From positions 1,334 through 65,333 of the forward strand of contig NZ_LMCW01000001.1 in the NCBI RefSeq assembly GCF_001424945.1: a stretch of 64,000 nt of DNA. Reading direction: 5' to 3'. The translations under genes and the position numbers were made by a program. Position 1 is the stretch's first letter; each line of letters starts with the position of its first letter. Source of the stretch: Rhizobium sp. Root1203 (lineage in GTDB: Bacteria > Pseudomonadota > Alphaproteobacteria > Rhizobiales > Rhizobiaceae). The notes beneath the pieces were generated by a model. It did not search any database. It was given only the letters and a program-made list of their open reading frames with translations, and had not been told where the DNA came from. Below, piece by piece: positions 49,316-58,288 of the stretch.

Positions 49316-52300
49316 TTAGGCTTTCGTCGCCGGTGCCTTGTTGCGTGCGAGGAGCGCCTTCACGGTGTCGTCGTTGATCTTGCCGCTGGGATCCTGGCCG
49401 ATGGACTTCTGGAAGCTCTTGATGGCGGCAACGGTCTTTGCGCCAAGCTCGCCGTCCGGCTGACCGGCGTCGAAGCCGTTGTTGTTCAGGATCGCCTGGA
49501 TGTTGCGGATCGCCCGCTTCATGTCGACAGTCGATGTCTTCGTGGCAACGCCGGCCCATTCGTCGGGCACGTCGATCGCATTTGTCTTGTTGTCCATCGG
49601 CGCGACCTTCCAGAGGTCGGCCTTGGCGCGTGCCTTTTCGAGCTGCTCGGGCTTCATGGCGTTCGCAACTTCGTCGCGCTTCTGGGAGGCATCCTTGTCG
49701 CCACCCTTGGCCGCTATCGCGAACCACTTGTAGGATTCCGTCAGGTCCTGGGCCACCCCGTTGCCGCGGGCGCAGAGGATCGCCAGGTTGAACTGGCTGT
49801 CGGTGATGCCGAGGTTGGCTGCCTTGGTGAACCAGTTGGCAGCCGACGCGTAGTCCTGCTTGCCGAGCGCGCCGGAGGCATAGAGGACCGCGAGGTTGTG
49901 CATGGCGCTGGCGTTGCCCTGGTTGGCGGCCTGTTCGTAGTACTGTTTGGCTTTGTCGATGTCGCGCGCGACGCCGGTGCCCTTCTCGTAGATGCTGCCG
50001 ACACGGTATTCGGCGGGCGCAAAACCCTTGTCGGCTGCGAGCTGGTACCAGTTTGCCGCCTCTTTCGGGTCTGCGGGAAGGCCGGCACGGCCATCGCTAT
50101 AGCGCGCGCCGATTTCAAACAACGCCATCGGATCGCCGCTCCTTGCCGCATCGGCAAGCGACTTCGGCTGGACGGCATCCGGAACCGCGATCGCCGATGC
50201 AGCCGGCGCTGCCATTGCAGCCGTTGCCGGCGCGCTGTCTTTCGAGACGAAGCCGGAGGCAGCCTGCGGCGCACCCGCGGGGGCAAGCGTCGTGGCATCT
50301 TCGCCGCCCAGCGGGGTTGCGGCGGTCAGGTGCTCGGCTGCGGCAGGTTCGCCGGTCGGAGGCGATTGCGTCGAAACAGCGGGCGGCGGCGCGGGCATGT
50401 CGGCAGCCGGAGCTTCAGGCGCAGTGGCGACCGGGGCAGGAGCCATGCTCGGCTCCGGCGCGGTTTCGCTGTCGGGTGGAAGCTGTTGGTTGGTCGCATC
50501 GGTCAGCGTCGCGACTTCCAGGGAAGGAGCCGGCGCGCCGCTCGTCAGGGTCCGGGCCAGCGGGAAGGCCATGATCGCGAGCAGCACGGCGCCGACCGCG
50601 AGCAGGATCGGGCGGCGGAAGCGGGAGAACGCGCCGCCTTTTGCCGGATCCTTGGTCGTGCCTTTCTTCTCGCCTTTTTGGGCGCCGGATTTCGTGCCGG
50701 CGTCCACTTCCAGGGCCGCGGCCTGTGCGGCGCGGCGTGCGGCGGCAATGTAGTCGGCGCGGTCCGTGTCGGTTGCGGGCTTCGGATTGGTCCTGGCGGC
50801 ATTCTGGCTTGCGCGGACGCGCTCGAGGATCTTCTTGACGTCGGGCGCGCCGGAACCGGGCTCCAGCGGTTCGTTCGCTGCTTCCGGCGGCATCACGTCG
50901 ATCGGGTCGATCGACGGCGCAGGATGGATGATCGTGCGTTCGCTCGCCTTGGCTTTCTTGCTCGGCAGCAGGCGCTTGCCGAGGCTCGCGAGCAGGCTTC
51001 CCCTTGCTTGCGCCGTGGCCGGCGCGGGCTTGGTGGCAGCCTCTATGGCAAGCGCACTTGTCTCGGTTGCGGCCATTGCGGGCGCATCGTGGTTGACATC
51101 GTGGTGGAGCATCGTGGGTGCTCCACGGGTGCCGAACACGGCCGGCTTCTCAGCCTCCTCGGCACCCGCCGGGATCAACGAATAGGGGTCGACATTGAAA
51201 TCGACGCTGGCAGCGGGCATCCGCGGAGCCGGTCCGGCGCTGCGGTTCTCCATGTCGTCGAGCCTGTCGGCAATCTGGACGAGGGTTTCGTGCAGCGCCT
51301 GGAACGTCTTGTGCGTACGCTCCTCGCTGCTGCGGCTGAGATCCTCGAGGTGGCGCAGATCGCCGGCAAGCGCATTGAGGGCCGAGATGTCGGCGGACGC
51401 AGCGCCGCCCTGCATGCTGCCGTGGCGCACATATGCTTCCACGACGGCCTCGGCTGCCTGGCGGGCCGCTTCGACGATATAGTCGTCGCTGGTCGCCAAA
51501 TGGTCTTCGATCGCGCCCATGCGGCGGTCGAAGTCGGCCGGAATCTCGGCCGTCGCACGCGGTTCGCTCATCAGCGCCGAGAGATGGGCGATCTGATCTT
51601 CGAGATTGCGCAGGGCCGCAGAATCGTTTGCCGGTGCCGCTGTGCTCTCGTCGAGGCGCGCGGCGATGTCGCTGAGCCGGCCTTCGATCCGCCGAAAGGC
51701 TCCATCGTCGATCGGCGCAGCAAGTGGCTGAAGCGGCTGGAATTCCATCTCGTCGATGCGGCGGGCGAGATAATCGAGCCGCTGCGCGAGCACATCGTTG
51801 ACGGCGCCGCTTTCGAGCGCGTCGATCTTGCGGGAAATATCGGCCAGCGCGCCGGTCAGCTCCGGCTGCGGTGCGGCTCTCTGGCTCTTCTCGAGCATGA
51901 ACGAGAGGTGTTCGAGCCGTTCGTCGAGGCGGGAGGTTGCCTCGACACTGGCGAGTTCCTCGACGCGCGCTGTCAGTGCCTCCAGACGGTCGGCCAGGTC
52001 GTCGGCGGGCGCACTGCGGCTGGCCACGCTGTGACCCATCAGTTCTATCTGTTCCGCAAGGCCGTTCAGCCGGCCCTCGAGACGGTGCATCAGGGCCGGG
52101 TCGCCGCTGGCGGCGGCGCGGCCGGTGGCGGCAATCGCCCGGCTGATCTCGTCAAGACGGCTGTCTACGGCAGCGAACTGCTCGGACATCGCCCGGTCAT
52201 GCGGCTGGATCATGCTGCCGAACTGCTCCATGGCCGTCGCAATGGAGATCAGCTTGTCTTCGAGCGCACGCACAGCCGGGCTCTCGCCCATGCCGCCGAT

Positions 52301-53152
52301 GTGGCGCTTGATATCGTCGAGACGGTAGGCAAGCGCCACAAGTTCTTCCTGCAGGCCAGCGGTATCCAGCGCATGCAGTTGCGTTTCAAAGCCGTCCCAG
52401 CGGTCTTCCATGTGACGCAGCGAATTTTCTCGCGCCAGCCCGTCCATCAGTGAGCGCAGTTCCTCGAACTCGCCCCGCAGGCCGTGCGTGTCGGCTGTAT
52501 GCGAACGACCCGCAAGCTGATTGATGCTTTCCGCAAGCCGACCCATGTCGGCATGAATGTCGCTGGCGAAATGCCCGCCGCCCGCAGCGCTTGTCGTGAT
52601 CTCTCGCAACTCGCTGCGCAGCGCGTCCATTTCGCGGGTGACGCCTTCGGAGATGTCGCGCTTCAGATCCTGGCGCAGGTTGACCAGCGCCTGCGCGATT
52701 TCGGTCATTGTATCTTCGGACCCGCGGTGGGCGGCGGCAGGCGCCGCCGGCTGCGGCATCGCGGCGCGGGGCGCAGGGACAGGCCGCTCGGATGCGGGAG
52801 CCGGAGTATGAGAAGGTGCGGATTGCCGTTGATATTCAGTTCGCTCGCGCTGCGCATAGGATGCCTGCTCGCGCACTGCCGGGCGTTCGCGATTTGCATC
52901 GATCATGCGCTGGCGTTGACGAATTTCAGCGAGCGGGTCGGGCCGCGGCTCGGCAGCGGCGTAAGGCGCGCGCAGGGCGTAGGGGTCGGATAAGGTCTCG
53001 CGGTCGGGCGTCGCCGCGCGGGGCCGCTGGTCACGGACGCTGTTGCCGATCAGGCCCTCGATTCGTGCTTCGAGTCCTTCGATCGTGCGGTTCAGCGCAT
53101 CGAGCGACGCTCTGTCGGAATGCCGTGGGGAATTTGATCGCGATCCGTTCAT
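49316..53152 (-). CDS. podJ: PodJ-type polarity/localisation factor with Sel1 repeats and peptidoglycan-binding domain
   Basis: 1278 residues. Cytoplasmic N-terminal ~830 residues are long coiled coils rich in LEDRLSQ/RLDEIS-type heptads. One membrane helix lies near 845-870 (PILLAVGAVLLAIMAFPLA), and a Pro/Ala-rich periplasmic segment reaches about 990. Sel1/TPR-like repeats follow (about 995-1135, motif AxxLGxxYxxGxG-like: ALFEIGARYSDGRAG, GSIYEKGTGVARDID). A peptidoglycan-binding-1 domain closes the protein (about 1207-1270, NIQAILNNNGFDAGQPDGELGAKTVAAIK). This domain order is that of PodJ of Caulobacter and S. meliloti PodJ1 and Agrobacterium PodJ, which mark the new pole. Proteolytic cutting in the periplasm is known for PodJ but not visible here. 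Confidence 0.93.
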   Translation of the reverse strand: MNGSRSNSPRHSDRASLDALNRTIEGLEARIEGLIGNSVRDQRPRAATPDRETLSDPYALRAPYAAAEPRPDPLAEIRQRQRMIDANRERPAVREQASYAQRERTEYQRQSAPSHTPAPASERPVPAPRAAMPQPAAPAAAHRGSEDTMTEIAQALVNLRQDLKRDISEGVTREMDALRSELREITTSAAGGGHFASDIHADMGRLAESINQLAGRSHTADTHGLRGEFEELRSLMDGLARENSLRHMEDRWDGFETQLHALDTAGLQEELVALAYRLDDIKRHIGGMGESPAVRALEDKLISIATAMEQFGSMIQPHDRAMSEQFAAVDSRLDEISRAIAATGRAAASGDPALMHRLEGRLNGLAEQIELMGHSVASRSAPADDLADRLEALTARVEELASVEATSRLDERLEHLSFMLEKSQRAAPQPELTGALADISRKIDALESGAVNDVLAQRLDYLARRIDEMEFQPLQPLAAPIDDGAFRRIEGRLSDIAARLDESTAAPANDSAALRNLEDQIAHLSALMSEPRATAEIPADFDRRMGAIEDHLATSDDYIVEAARQAAEAVVEAYVRHGSMQGGAASADISALNALAGDLRHLEDLSRSSEERTHKTFQALHETLVQIADRLDDMENRSAGPAPRMPAASVDFNVDPYSLIPAGAEEAEKPAVFGTRGAPTMLHHDVNHDAPAMAATETSALAIEAATKPAPATAQARGSLLASLGKRLLPSKKAKASERTIIHPAPSIDPIDVMPPEAANEPLEPGSGAPDVKKILERVRASQNAARTNPKPATDTDRADYIAAARRAAQAAALEVDAGTKSGAQKGEKKGTTKDPAKGGAFSRFRRPILLAVGAVLLAIMAFPLARTLTSGAPAPSLEVATLTDATNQQLPPDSETAPEPSMAPAPVATAPEAPAADMPAPPPAVSTQSPPTGEPAAAEHLTAATPLGGEDATTLAPAGAPQAASGFVSKDSAPATAAMAAPAASAIAVPDAVQPKSLADAARSGDPMALFEIGARYSDGRAGLPADPKEAANWYQLAADKGFAPAEYRVGSIYEKGTGVARDIDKAKQYYEQAANQGNASAMHNLAVLYASGALGKQDYASAANWFTKAANLGITDSQFNLAILCARGNGVAQDLTESYKWFAIAAKGGDKDASQKRDEVANAMKPEQLEKARAKADLWKVAPMDNKTNAIDVPDEWAGVATKTSTVDMKRAIRNIQAILNNNGFDAGQPDGELGAKTVAAIKSFQKSIGQDPSGKINDDTVKALLARNKAPATKA

Positions 53153-53510
53153 CTTCTTGCTCGCTTCGACTGTCCGAACCCTCGTCAGGGTCGATCATTG
53201 GGCTTTTCCGTCAGCGCCGCACCGGAGTGCGAACCAGAGAGCGCCGTTTATGAGGAAGTAATCAATTAGGCTTTCCTCAAACTGTACGACTTAGCGGCAT
53301 TCATAAAACGCGAGACTTGAAACAAAGAATGCAAGCCGCCATTGCTCAACACGCACCTTTCACGAAACGTGGTAAACAACCCGTTAATTCGCGTGAGATT
53401 TTTCTAATTTTTGATGAATTTCGGCGCGGTTTGGTCCAGCGAAAGAACGCAAAAAATCTGCCCGCCCCGTAGCATGCGGCAATGCCCGCGCGAAAAATCT
53501 CAGGCGGTTG
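53153..53510. other. podJ upstream region, no gene seen
   Basis: 358 bases, A/T-richer than the surroundings, between the podJ start and the SDR end. On the minus strand (podJ direction), TTAA-CGGGTTG-TTTA at 53387-53373 matches the CtrA box (TTAA-N7-TTAA) in seven of eight positions. No GANTC site lies in it. No open reading frame with a ribosome site was found. Confidence 0.6.
53373..53387 (-). promoter_or_regulatory. Possible CtrA box upstream of podJ
   Basis: Minus-strand TTAA, seven bases (CGGGTTG), TTTA: seven of eight matches to the CtrA consensus. It lies about 220 bases before the podJ start, farther than typical for direct activation. Confidence 0.35.
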
Positions 53511-54212
53511 TCAGAAGGATTCCGTCCATGGCCTCAACTCGACCTCGTGCGACCACGCGCTTCGGTGCTGCAGCAGGACGTCGATATAGCATTGTGCGAT
53601 CGCGTCCGGATCGAGCATGCCGTCAGGCTTGTCGGGGTTTTCCGCTCGCATTGCGGATCGAATGGCGCCGTCGATGACGAAATGCGCGACGTGAATTCCC
53701 TTCGGTCCGAGTTCGCGAGCCGCGCTTTGCCCGAGGCCGCGAAGCGCGAACTTGCCCATCGCGAACGCTGCCGATTGGGAAAATCCCTTGATGCTCGCCG
53801 TCGCGCCGGTGAACAGGATCGCACCCCGGCCGCGCGGGATCATGCGTCTTGCCGCCTGCTGGCACACCAGGAATCCGCCGAACGCGCTGACGGCAATTGC
53901 CTGCTGGACCTCCACGGGATCGAGCTCGGTCAAGGGACCGCGGACCCTGCCGCTGGCGTTGTAGATGACAACATCGGGGTCGCCGATCGCGTCGGCGACA
54001 TCGTCGAAGAGCGCGGCGACCGATGCCGGCTGCGCCGCGTCGGCGGCAAAGACCTTCGCGCCAGTATCGTTTGCCACCCCCCGCAGCTTGTCGACGCTAC
54101 GTGCCGCCAACGCGACGTTGAGGCCACGCGCTGAGAGCTGCCGCGCGAGTGACGCGCTGATGCCGGGGCCGGCCCCGACGATGAGTGCCGTGCGATAGGG
54201 AAAATCGGTCAT
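53511..54212 (-). CDS. Short-chain dehydrogenase/reductase family protein, catalytic Tyr replaced by Phe
   Basis: 233 residues from the ATG at 54212; the ATG at 54218 sits only two bases past GGAGGAG and is too close. Rossmann fold with cofactor loop ALIVGAGPGISASLARQL and NAS in IYNASGRVRG. The expected catalytic triad is altered: Ser in GATASIKGF is kept, but the Y-x3-K is FAMGK, so Tyr is Phe, and Pro-Gly after the last strand is IDGAI. Classical oxidoreductase activity is thus doubtful. I recall relatives with the same Phe, so it is a family trait rather than a decayed gene. Confidence 0.85.
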   Translation of the reverse strand: MTDFPYRTALIVGAGPGISASLARQLSARGLNVALAARSVDKLRGVANDTGAKVFAADAAQPASVAALFDDVADAIGDPDVVIYNASGRVRGPLTELDPVEVQQAIAVSAFGGFLVCQQAARRMIPRGRGAILFTGATASIKGFSQSAAFAMGKFALRGLGQSAARELGPKGIHVAHFVIDGAIRSAMRAENPDKPDGMLDPDAIAQCYIDVLLQHRSAWSHEVELRPWTESF

Positions 54213-54301
54213 GAGCATGCTCCTCCGGTTCGCTACATCCGAGAACTAGGGACTGGCAGGATGCGGATCCACTGGCGGCGCGAAAGAATTGTGAACCGCG
54301 G

Positions 54302-54760
54302 TTAAATCCGTCGCGCCTTGATCGTGTTCATCACAAAGCTGGTCTCGATCGTATCGACGCATTTGAGGCGGGCGATTTTCTCCTTGATGAAGCGCTCGTA
54401 TTGATCGAGACCGGCACTCATCACCTTCAGCACATAGTCGCGCGACCCGGTGACCAGGTGACATTCCAGCACCTCGTCCCATTCGCGCACCGCATCTTCG
54501 AACATTTTGATCTCATCTTCATGCTGGCGGCTGAGGCGGACGGAGGCGAGTGCCGTCATCGTCCAGCCTTCGACCGCAGGATCAATGACGGCGGTATATC
54601 CTTGAATGATATCAGCCTCTTCCAGTCGCCTCAGTCGCCGGAGGCAGGCCGAGGCCGACAAGCCGACGCGCTCTGCGAGCTCATTGTTGGCGACGCGGGC
54701 GTCGCTCATCAGTACCTTCAGGATCTTTCGATCCATATCGTCTGCAATCTTCTGCGTCAT
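54302..54760 (-). CDS. Lrp/AsnC-family transcriptional regulator
   Basis: 152 residues. Helix-turn-helix near 20-45 (RVANNELAERVGLSASACLRRLRRLEEADIIQGY), followed by a RAM ligand-binding domain with VLECHLVTGSRDYVLKVMSAGLDQYERFI. Amino-acid-responsive regulator, usually of the divergent gene. Here that is the PLP enzyme at 54886, as seen with many MdeA- or MetC-like genes. The intergenic gap is 125 bases. Confidence 0.95.
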   Translation of the reverse strand: MTQKIADDMDRKILKVLMSDARVANNELAERVGLSASACLRRLRRLEEADIIQGYTAVIDPAVEGWTMTALASVRLSRQHEDEIKMFEDAVREWDEVLECHLVTGSRDYVLKVMSAGLDQYERFIKEKIARLKCVDTIETSFVMNTIKARRI

Positions 54761-54885
54761 AAATCGCTATTCTCCGCAATAAGTTGCTTCATAAGGCTCG
54801 GCCACGTGGCAAATAGCAAGAACTGCCCCCGGATTCTGATATAATTTGCAAGCCTCATCCGTATCCATCCAGGCAGGAGACGACA

Positions 54886-56169
54886 ATGACAGCGCCACAT
54901 CCCTCCAAAACTCATATCGGCAACCATGCATTGCATCCCGAAACGCTGATGCTGAACTACGGTTACGATCCGGAACTGTCGGAAGGCGCCGTCAAGCCGC
55001 CGGTGTTCCTGACCTCGACCTTCGTATTCAAATCTGCCGAGGACGGCCGGGACTTCTTCGACTACGTATCGGGGCGCAAGGAGCCACCGGAAGGCAAGGG
55101 CGCAGGGCTCGTCTATTCCCGTTTCAATCATCCGAACAGCGAAATCGTCGAGGACCGCCTGGCCGTCTACGAGCGGACGGAGAGTTGCGCGCTCTTCTCC
55201 TCCGGCATGTCCGCAATTGCCACGACCCTGCTTGCGTTTGTCCGCCCCGGCGATGCCGTGCTGCACTCGCAGCCGCTCTACGGCGGCACCGAGACGGTGC
55301 TTGCGAAGACGTTCCTCAATCTCGGTGTCAAGGCTGTCGGCTTTGCCGACGGCGTGAGCGAGACGTCGGTTCAGGCGGCAGCGGAAGAGGCCATGGCAAA
55401 GGGTCGCGTATCGGTGATCCTCATCGAAACACCGGCCAACCCGACAAACAGCCTCGTCGATGTCGCGATGATCCGGCGTGTCGCCGATGCGATCGGCAGG
55501 AAGCAGGGACATACGCCCATCATCGCCTGCGACAACACGCTGCTTGGCCCGGTCTTCCAGCGGCCCATCGAGCATGGCGCCGATATTTCGCTCTATTCAC
55601 TGACGAAGTACGTGGGCGGTCATTCCGATCTGATCGCCGGGGCGGCAATGGGTCCCAAGGCTGTGATGAAGCAGGTAAAGGCTCTGCGCGGCGCGATCGG
55701 CACGCAGCTCGATCCGCATTCCTGCTGGATGCTTGGCCGCTCGTTGGAAACACTGCAGATCCGCATGGAGCGGGCAAACAGCAATGCGCTCGCGGTCGCG
55801 GATTTCCTGCACGCTCATCCGAAAGTCGAGGCGATCCACTATCTGCCATACCATGATGCGGCTTCGCCGCTCGGGCGAACGTTCGCGACGCAGTGCACGG
55901 GTGCCGGGTCGACCTTTTCCTTCGACATCAAGGGCGGACAGGCGGCATCGTTCAAATTCCTGAACGCGCTCCAGATTTTTAAGCTCGCAGTCAGCCTCGG
56001 CGGCACCGAATCGCTTGCGAGCCATCCCGCGACGATGACGCATTCCGGGGTGCCGGCCGACGTCCGCCAGCGTATCGGCGTGCTGGAATCGACCCTTCGC
56101 CTGTCGATCGGCATCGAGCATCCGGACGACCTCATCGCCGATCTGACACAGGCATTGGACGCGGCGTGA
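54886..56169 (+). CDS. Cystathionine gamma-synthase/methionine gamma-lyase family PLP enzyme
   Basis: 427 residues, fold-type I PLP enzyme of the Cys/Met-metabolism family. Seen: the substrate-phosphate-contacting [17 protein letters not shown], the [13 protein letters not shown] phosphate-binding stretch, [13 protein letters not shown], and the Schiff-base lysine in [15 protein letters not shown]. Length is longer than MetZ (394) with distinct N-terminus. Sequence alone does not separate methionine gamma-lyase from cystathionine or homocysteine enzymes; linkage to an Lrp regulator favours a catabolic sulfur-amino-acid role. AGGAGACGACA precedes the ATG. Confidence 0.93.
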   Translation: MTAPHPSKTHIGNHALHPETLMLNYGYDPELSEGAVKPPVFLTSTFVFKSAEDGRDFFDYVSGRKEPPEGKGAGLVYSRFNHPNSEIVEDRLAVYERTESCALFSSGMSAIATTLLAFVRPGDAVLHSQPLYGGTETVLAKTFLNLGVKAVGFADGVSETSVQAAAEEAMAKGRVSVILIETPANPTNSLVDVAMIRRVADAIGRKQGHTPIIACDNTLLGPVFQRPIEHGADISLYSLTKYVGGHSDLIAGAAMGPKAVMKQVKALRGAIGTQLDPHSCWMLGRSLETLQIRMERANSNALAVADFLHAHPKVEAIHYLPYHDAASPLGRTFATQCTGAGSTFSFDIKGGQAASFKFLNALQIFKLAVSLGGTESLASHPATMTHSGVPADVRQRIGVLESTLRLSIGIEHPDDLIADLTQALDAA

Positions 56170-56185
56170 AGATTGCGGCGGCGGT

Positions 56186-56557
56186 TCAGGCCGCTGCCGT
56201 CTCCCTGACGTCGTCGAGCAGGAAATGCACTGTCACGTACTTCGTCGTATAACGACGCCCGCTGTCGGCGACATTGTCGACGCTGCCGCCATCGGCCGGA
56301 TGCCAGCGGTGATAATGCGGGTTTGTGGTGATGAGGGTTATGGCTTTGCCCGCGAGCTTGCCGCCGAGCCTGTAACGCATCTCCGCCAGCGGCCAGATAC
56401 GTTCGTAGTCCTCCATCGGCATGCTGACCTTGAGGGCCTTGCGGCTGATCGCTTCGGTGCGTGATCCGTCCTCATGCTCGATCGCCGGCAGGTCGAATGT
56501 GACCTCTTCTGCGCCGTTCAGGATGGAGTTGAACTCTTCAGGCCACGTCCGTCTCAT
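56186..56557 (-). CDS. Hypothetical protein, 123 residues
   Basis: Encodes RTWPEEFNSILNGAEEVTFDLPAIEHEDGSRTEAISRKALKVSMPMEDYERIWPLAEMRYRLGGKLAGKA and a C-terminal TTKYVTVHFLLDD. No signal peptide, membrane span or cysteine. I recognise no family; small, cytosolic by composition. Support is its codon use, a plausible GGAGGAGCGATTTC ribosome site before 56557 and isolation. It converges with the PLP gene 16 bases away. Confidence 0.7.
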   Translation of the reverse strand: MRRTWPEEFNSILNGAEEVTFDLPAIEHEDGSRTEAISRKALKVSMPMEDYERIWPLAEMRYRLGGKLAGKAITLITTNPHYHRWHPADGGSVDNVADSGRRYTTKYVTVHFLLDDVRETAAA

Positions 56558-56811
56558 GAAATCGCTCCTCCCAAGCTTTTTCGTCGGTTAGCCAGCAAAA
56601 TCTAGCGTGTCTTGGCGCAGATGCAAACGCCGTCGCGGAATTTTGCGGTGAGAAACGGGCACTCCATTGAAATCGTTGGCTTTATCCGCGCTTGTGCGAC
56701 GGTATCGGTCGGTTCGGAGAAGGCGGTCAAAGCCCCACGGCCGGCGAACAACGGCATGTCGAAGACGCCGCCCCGCCGCGCCGGACCGCGTCGGTCATGT
56801 GGAACAGCGGC

Positions 56812-57834
56812 TTATTGCTGCCAGCGGATTGTGACGTATGTGCCTGACGACTTACCTTCGCGGCCGTAGGCGATCTCCGCCCCGAGTGTCGTTGCCATTG
56901 CATTGATCAGGCGCGTCCCGAGGCCGGTTCCCTTTGGTCCGCCATTGCGGTCGTATCCAATCCCGTCGTCTTCGACAGAGAGGAAAGCGACACCCTCGGC
57001 TGTCGATTGCAGGACGATCCGCACCTCGCCGGTGCCCGCCGGATAGGCATACTTCATCGCGTTGGTAACAAGCTCGATCAATATGATACCGAGTGCTACC
57101 GCCCGGTCGGCAGACGTTGCAATCCCGCAAAGATCGGGCTTCAACGAAATGCCTTGGGCAGCCGAACTGGTGCTCTCGAGTTCGGCCAGCAAGGGTCCAA
57201 GATAGACGTTCAACTGCACTTCGCCGACATTCTCCGAGGTGTAGAGGCTGCGGTGAACGCCTGCGATTGCGGCGATGCGGTTCTGGGTTTCGTCGAGCGC
57301 CATCCTGGTCTCTTCGCTGCCCGCAATCTGCATCTGCATGCGGATCATCGCGGAAACCAGGGAAAGACTGTTGGCGATGCGATGGTTCATCTCCGAAAGC
57401 AGCAGTTCCGCCCGTTCCTTGGCGGCGACGAGCTGCCGATCGGCCTCATCCTTCTCGCTGCGCAGGCGCGCATTCTCCAGCGCCTGGTTCAGCGCGCTGA
57501 CGAGCAGGGGAAAGAAGTCGTCGGTTGCCGTTTTCACGACGTAGTCCGCAGCGCCGCCCTTGAGCGCCCTGATCGCCACGTCGGCATCGCTCGATCCGGT
57601 GACGTAGAGCACCGGCGTCGGCCTTCCGATCTCGGCGATTGCCTCGAGAAAATTCAGGCCGGTCTGGTTCTCGAAATAGTGGTCAAGAACGACAGCCTCG
57701 AACCGCTCTGCTGCAAACAGTTCCAGACCGATCGCGATCGACGGGGCATGAACAACTTCGAAATCGCTGCGCGCAAGAACCCGCGTAGCAAGGCGGGCGA
57801 GGGCCGGATCGTCGTCGACGTAAAGGATGCGCAC
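56812..57834 (-). CDS. Response regulator fused to HWE/HisKA_2-type histidine kinase
   Basis: 340 residues. Receiver domain 1-115 with YVDDDPAL, Asp51 in VVLDHYFEN and Lys in YVVKTATDD. HisKA_2-type dimerisation helix with phospho-acceptor His151 in LLLSEMNHRIANSLSLV, and a HATPase domain with ELVTNAMKYAYPAG and EDDGIGYDRN. This hybrid would be activated by phosphorelay from the CHASE3 kinase/CheY-like regulator upstream and in turn control a downstream regulator, as in general stress response pathways. Third gene of its operon, 16 bases after the CheY-like gene. Confidence 0.93.
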   Translation of the reverse strand: MRILYVDDDPALARLATRVLARSDFEVVHAPSIAIGLELFAAERFEAVVLDHYFENQTGLNFLEAIAEIGRPTPVLYVTGSSDADVAIRALKGGAADYVVKTATDDFFPLLVSALNQALENARLRSEKDEADRQLVAAKERAELLLSEMNHRIANSLSLVSAMIRMQMQIAGSEETRMALDETQNRIAAIAGVHRSLYTSENVGEVQLNVYLGPLLAELESTSSAAQGISLKPDLCGIATSADRAVALGIILIELVTNAMKYAYPAGTGEVRIVLQSTAEGVAFLSVEDDGIGYDRNGGPKGTGLGTRLINAMATTLGAEIAYGREGKSSGTYVTIRWQQ

Positions 57835-57850
57835 AGATTTTGGCTACTCG

Positions 57851-58288
57851 TTAGGGGACTTGAATGACGGAGAAGAACAGACCGAGGTTGCGGATCGCCG
57901 TTGCAAATCCATCATAGTCCACGGGCTTGGTAATATAGACGTTCGCGCCGAGATCGTAGCACTTCTGGATCTCGCGCTCGTCGTCCGTCGTTGTCAACAC
58001 GACGACCGGCAGCCGCCGGGTGTGCTCGTTGCCCTTGATCTGCGCGAGGATATCGAGGCCGGACATGTCAGGCAGATTGAGGTCGAGAAGCACGAGCAGG
58101 TATCGATCCTTGCTGGGCGTCCCGTCGCGGTTGGGACCGAGAATGTAGTCGAGCGCGCTCTTGCCGAGGGTGAACGGTACGATCTCGTTGTGAACGCCGG
58201 CGCGGCGCACGTTCTTTTCGATGAGGCGGGCATGCCCCTCGTCATCCTCGATCATGATGATCGTGACTTCTTCGCCCGTGGCTTTCAT
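57851..58288 (-). CDS. CheY-like response regulator (Rcp1 type)
   Basis: 145 residues, receiver domain only. Seen: IMIEDDEGHARLIEKNVRRAG, phospho-acceptor Asp69 in YLLVLLDLNLP, TTDDEREI and TKPVDYDGF. The long insertion between strand 2 and strand 3 (LGPNRDGTPSKDR, about 50-62) and the histidine-kinase partner of Cph1 type are the marks of Rcp1-like regulators paired with phytochrome-type or CHASE3 kinases. The ATG overlaps the upstream kinase stop (ATGA). A longer in-frame start into the kinase is rejected. Confidence 0.93.
   Translation of the reverse strand: MKATGEEVTIIMIEDDEGHARLIEKNVRRAGVHNEIVPFTLGKSALDYILGPNRDGTPSKDRYLLVLLDLNLPDMSGLDILAQIKGNEHTRRLPVVVLTTTDDEREIQKCYDLGANVYITKPVDYDGFATAIRNLGLFFSVIQVP

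Noticed and set aside
48938..52453. Open frame of 1171 codons on the plus strand
   Set aside because: Antisense to podJ; the length follows from the high G+C and codon bias of podJ. It has no ribosome site and reads as low-complexity Arg/Gly/Val without domains.
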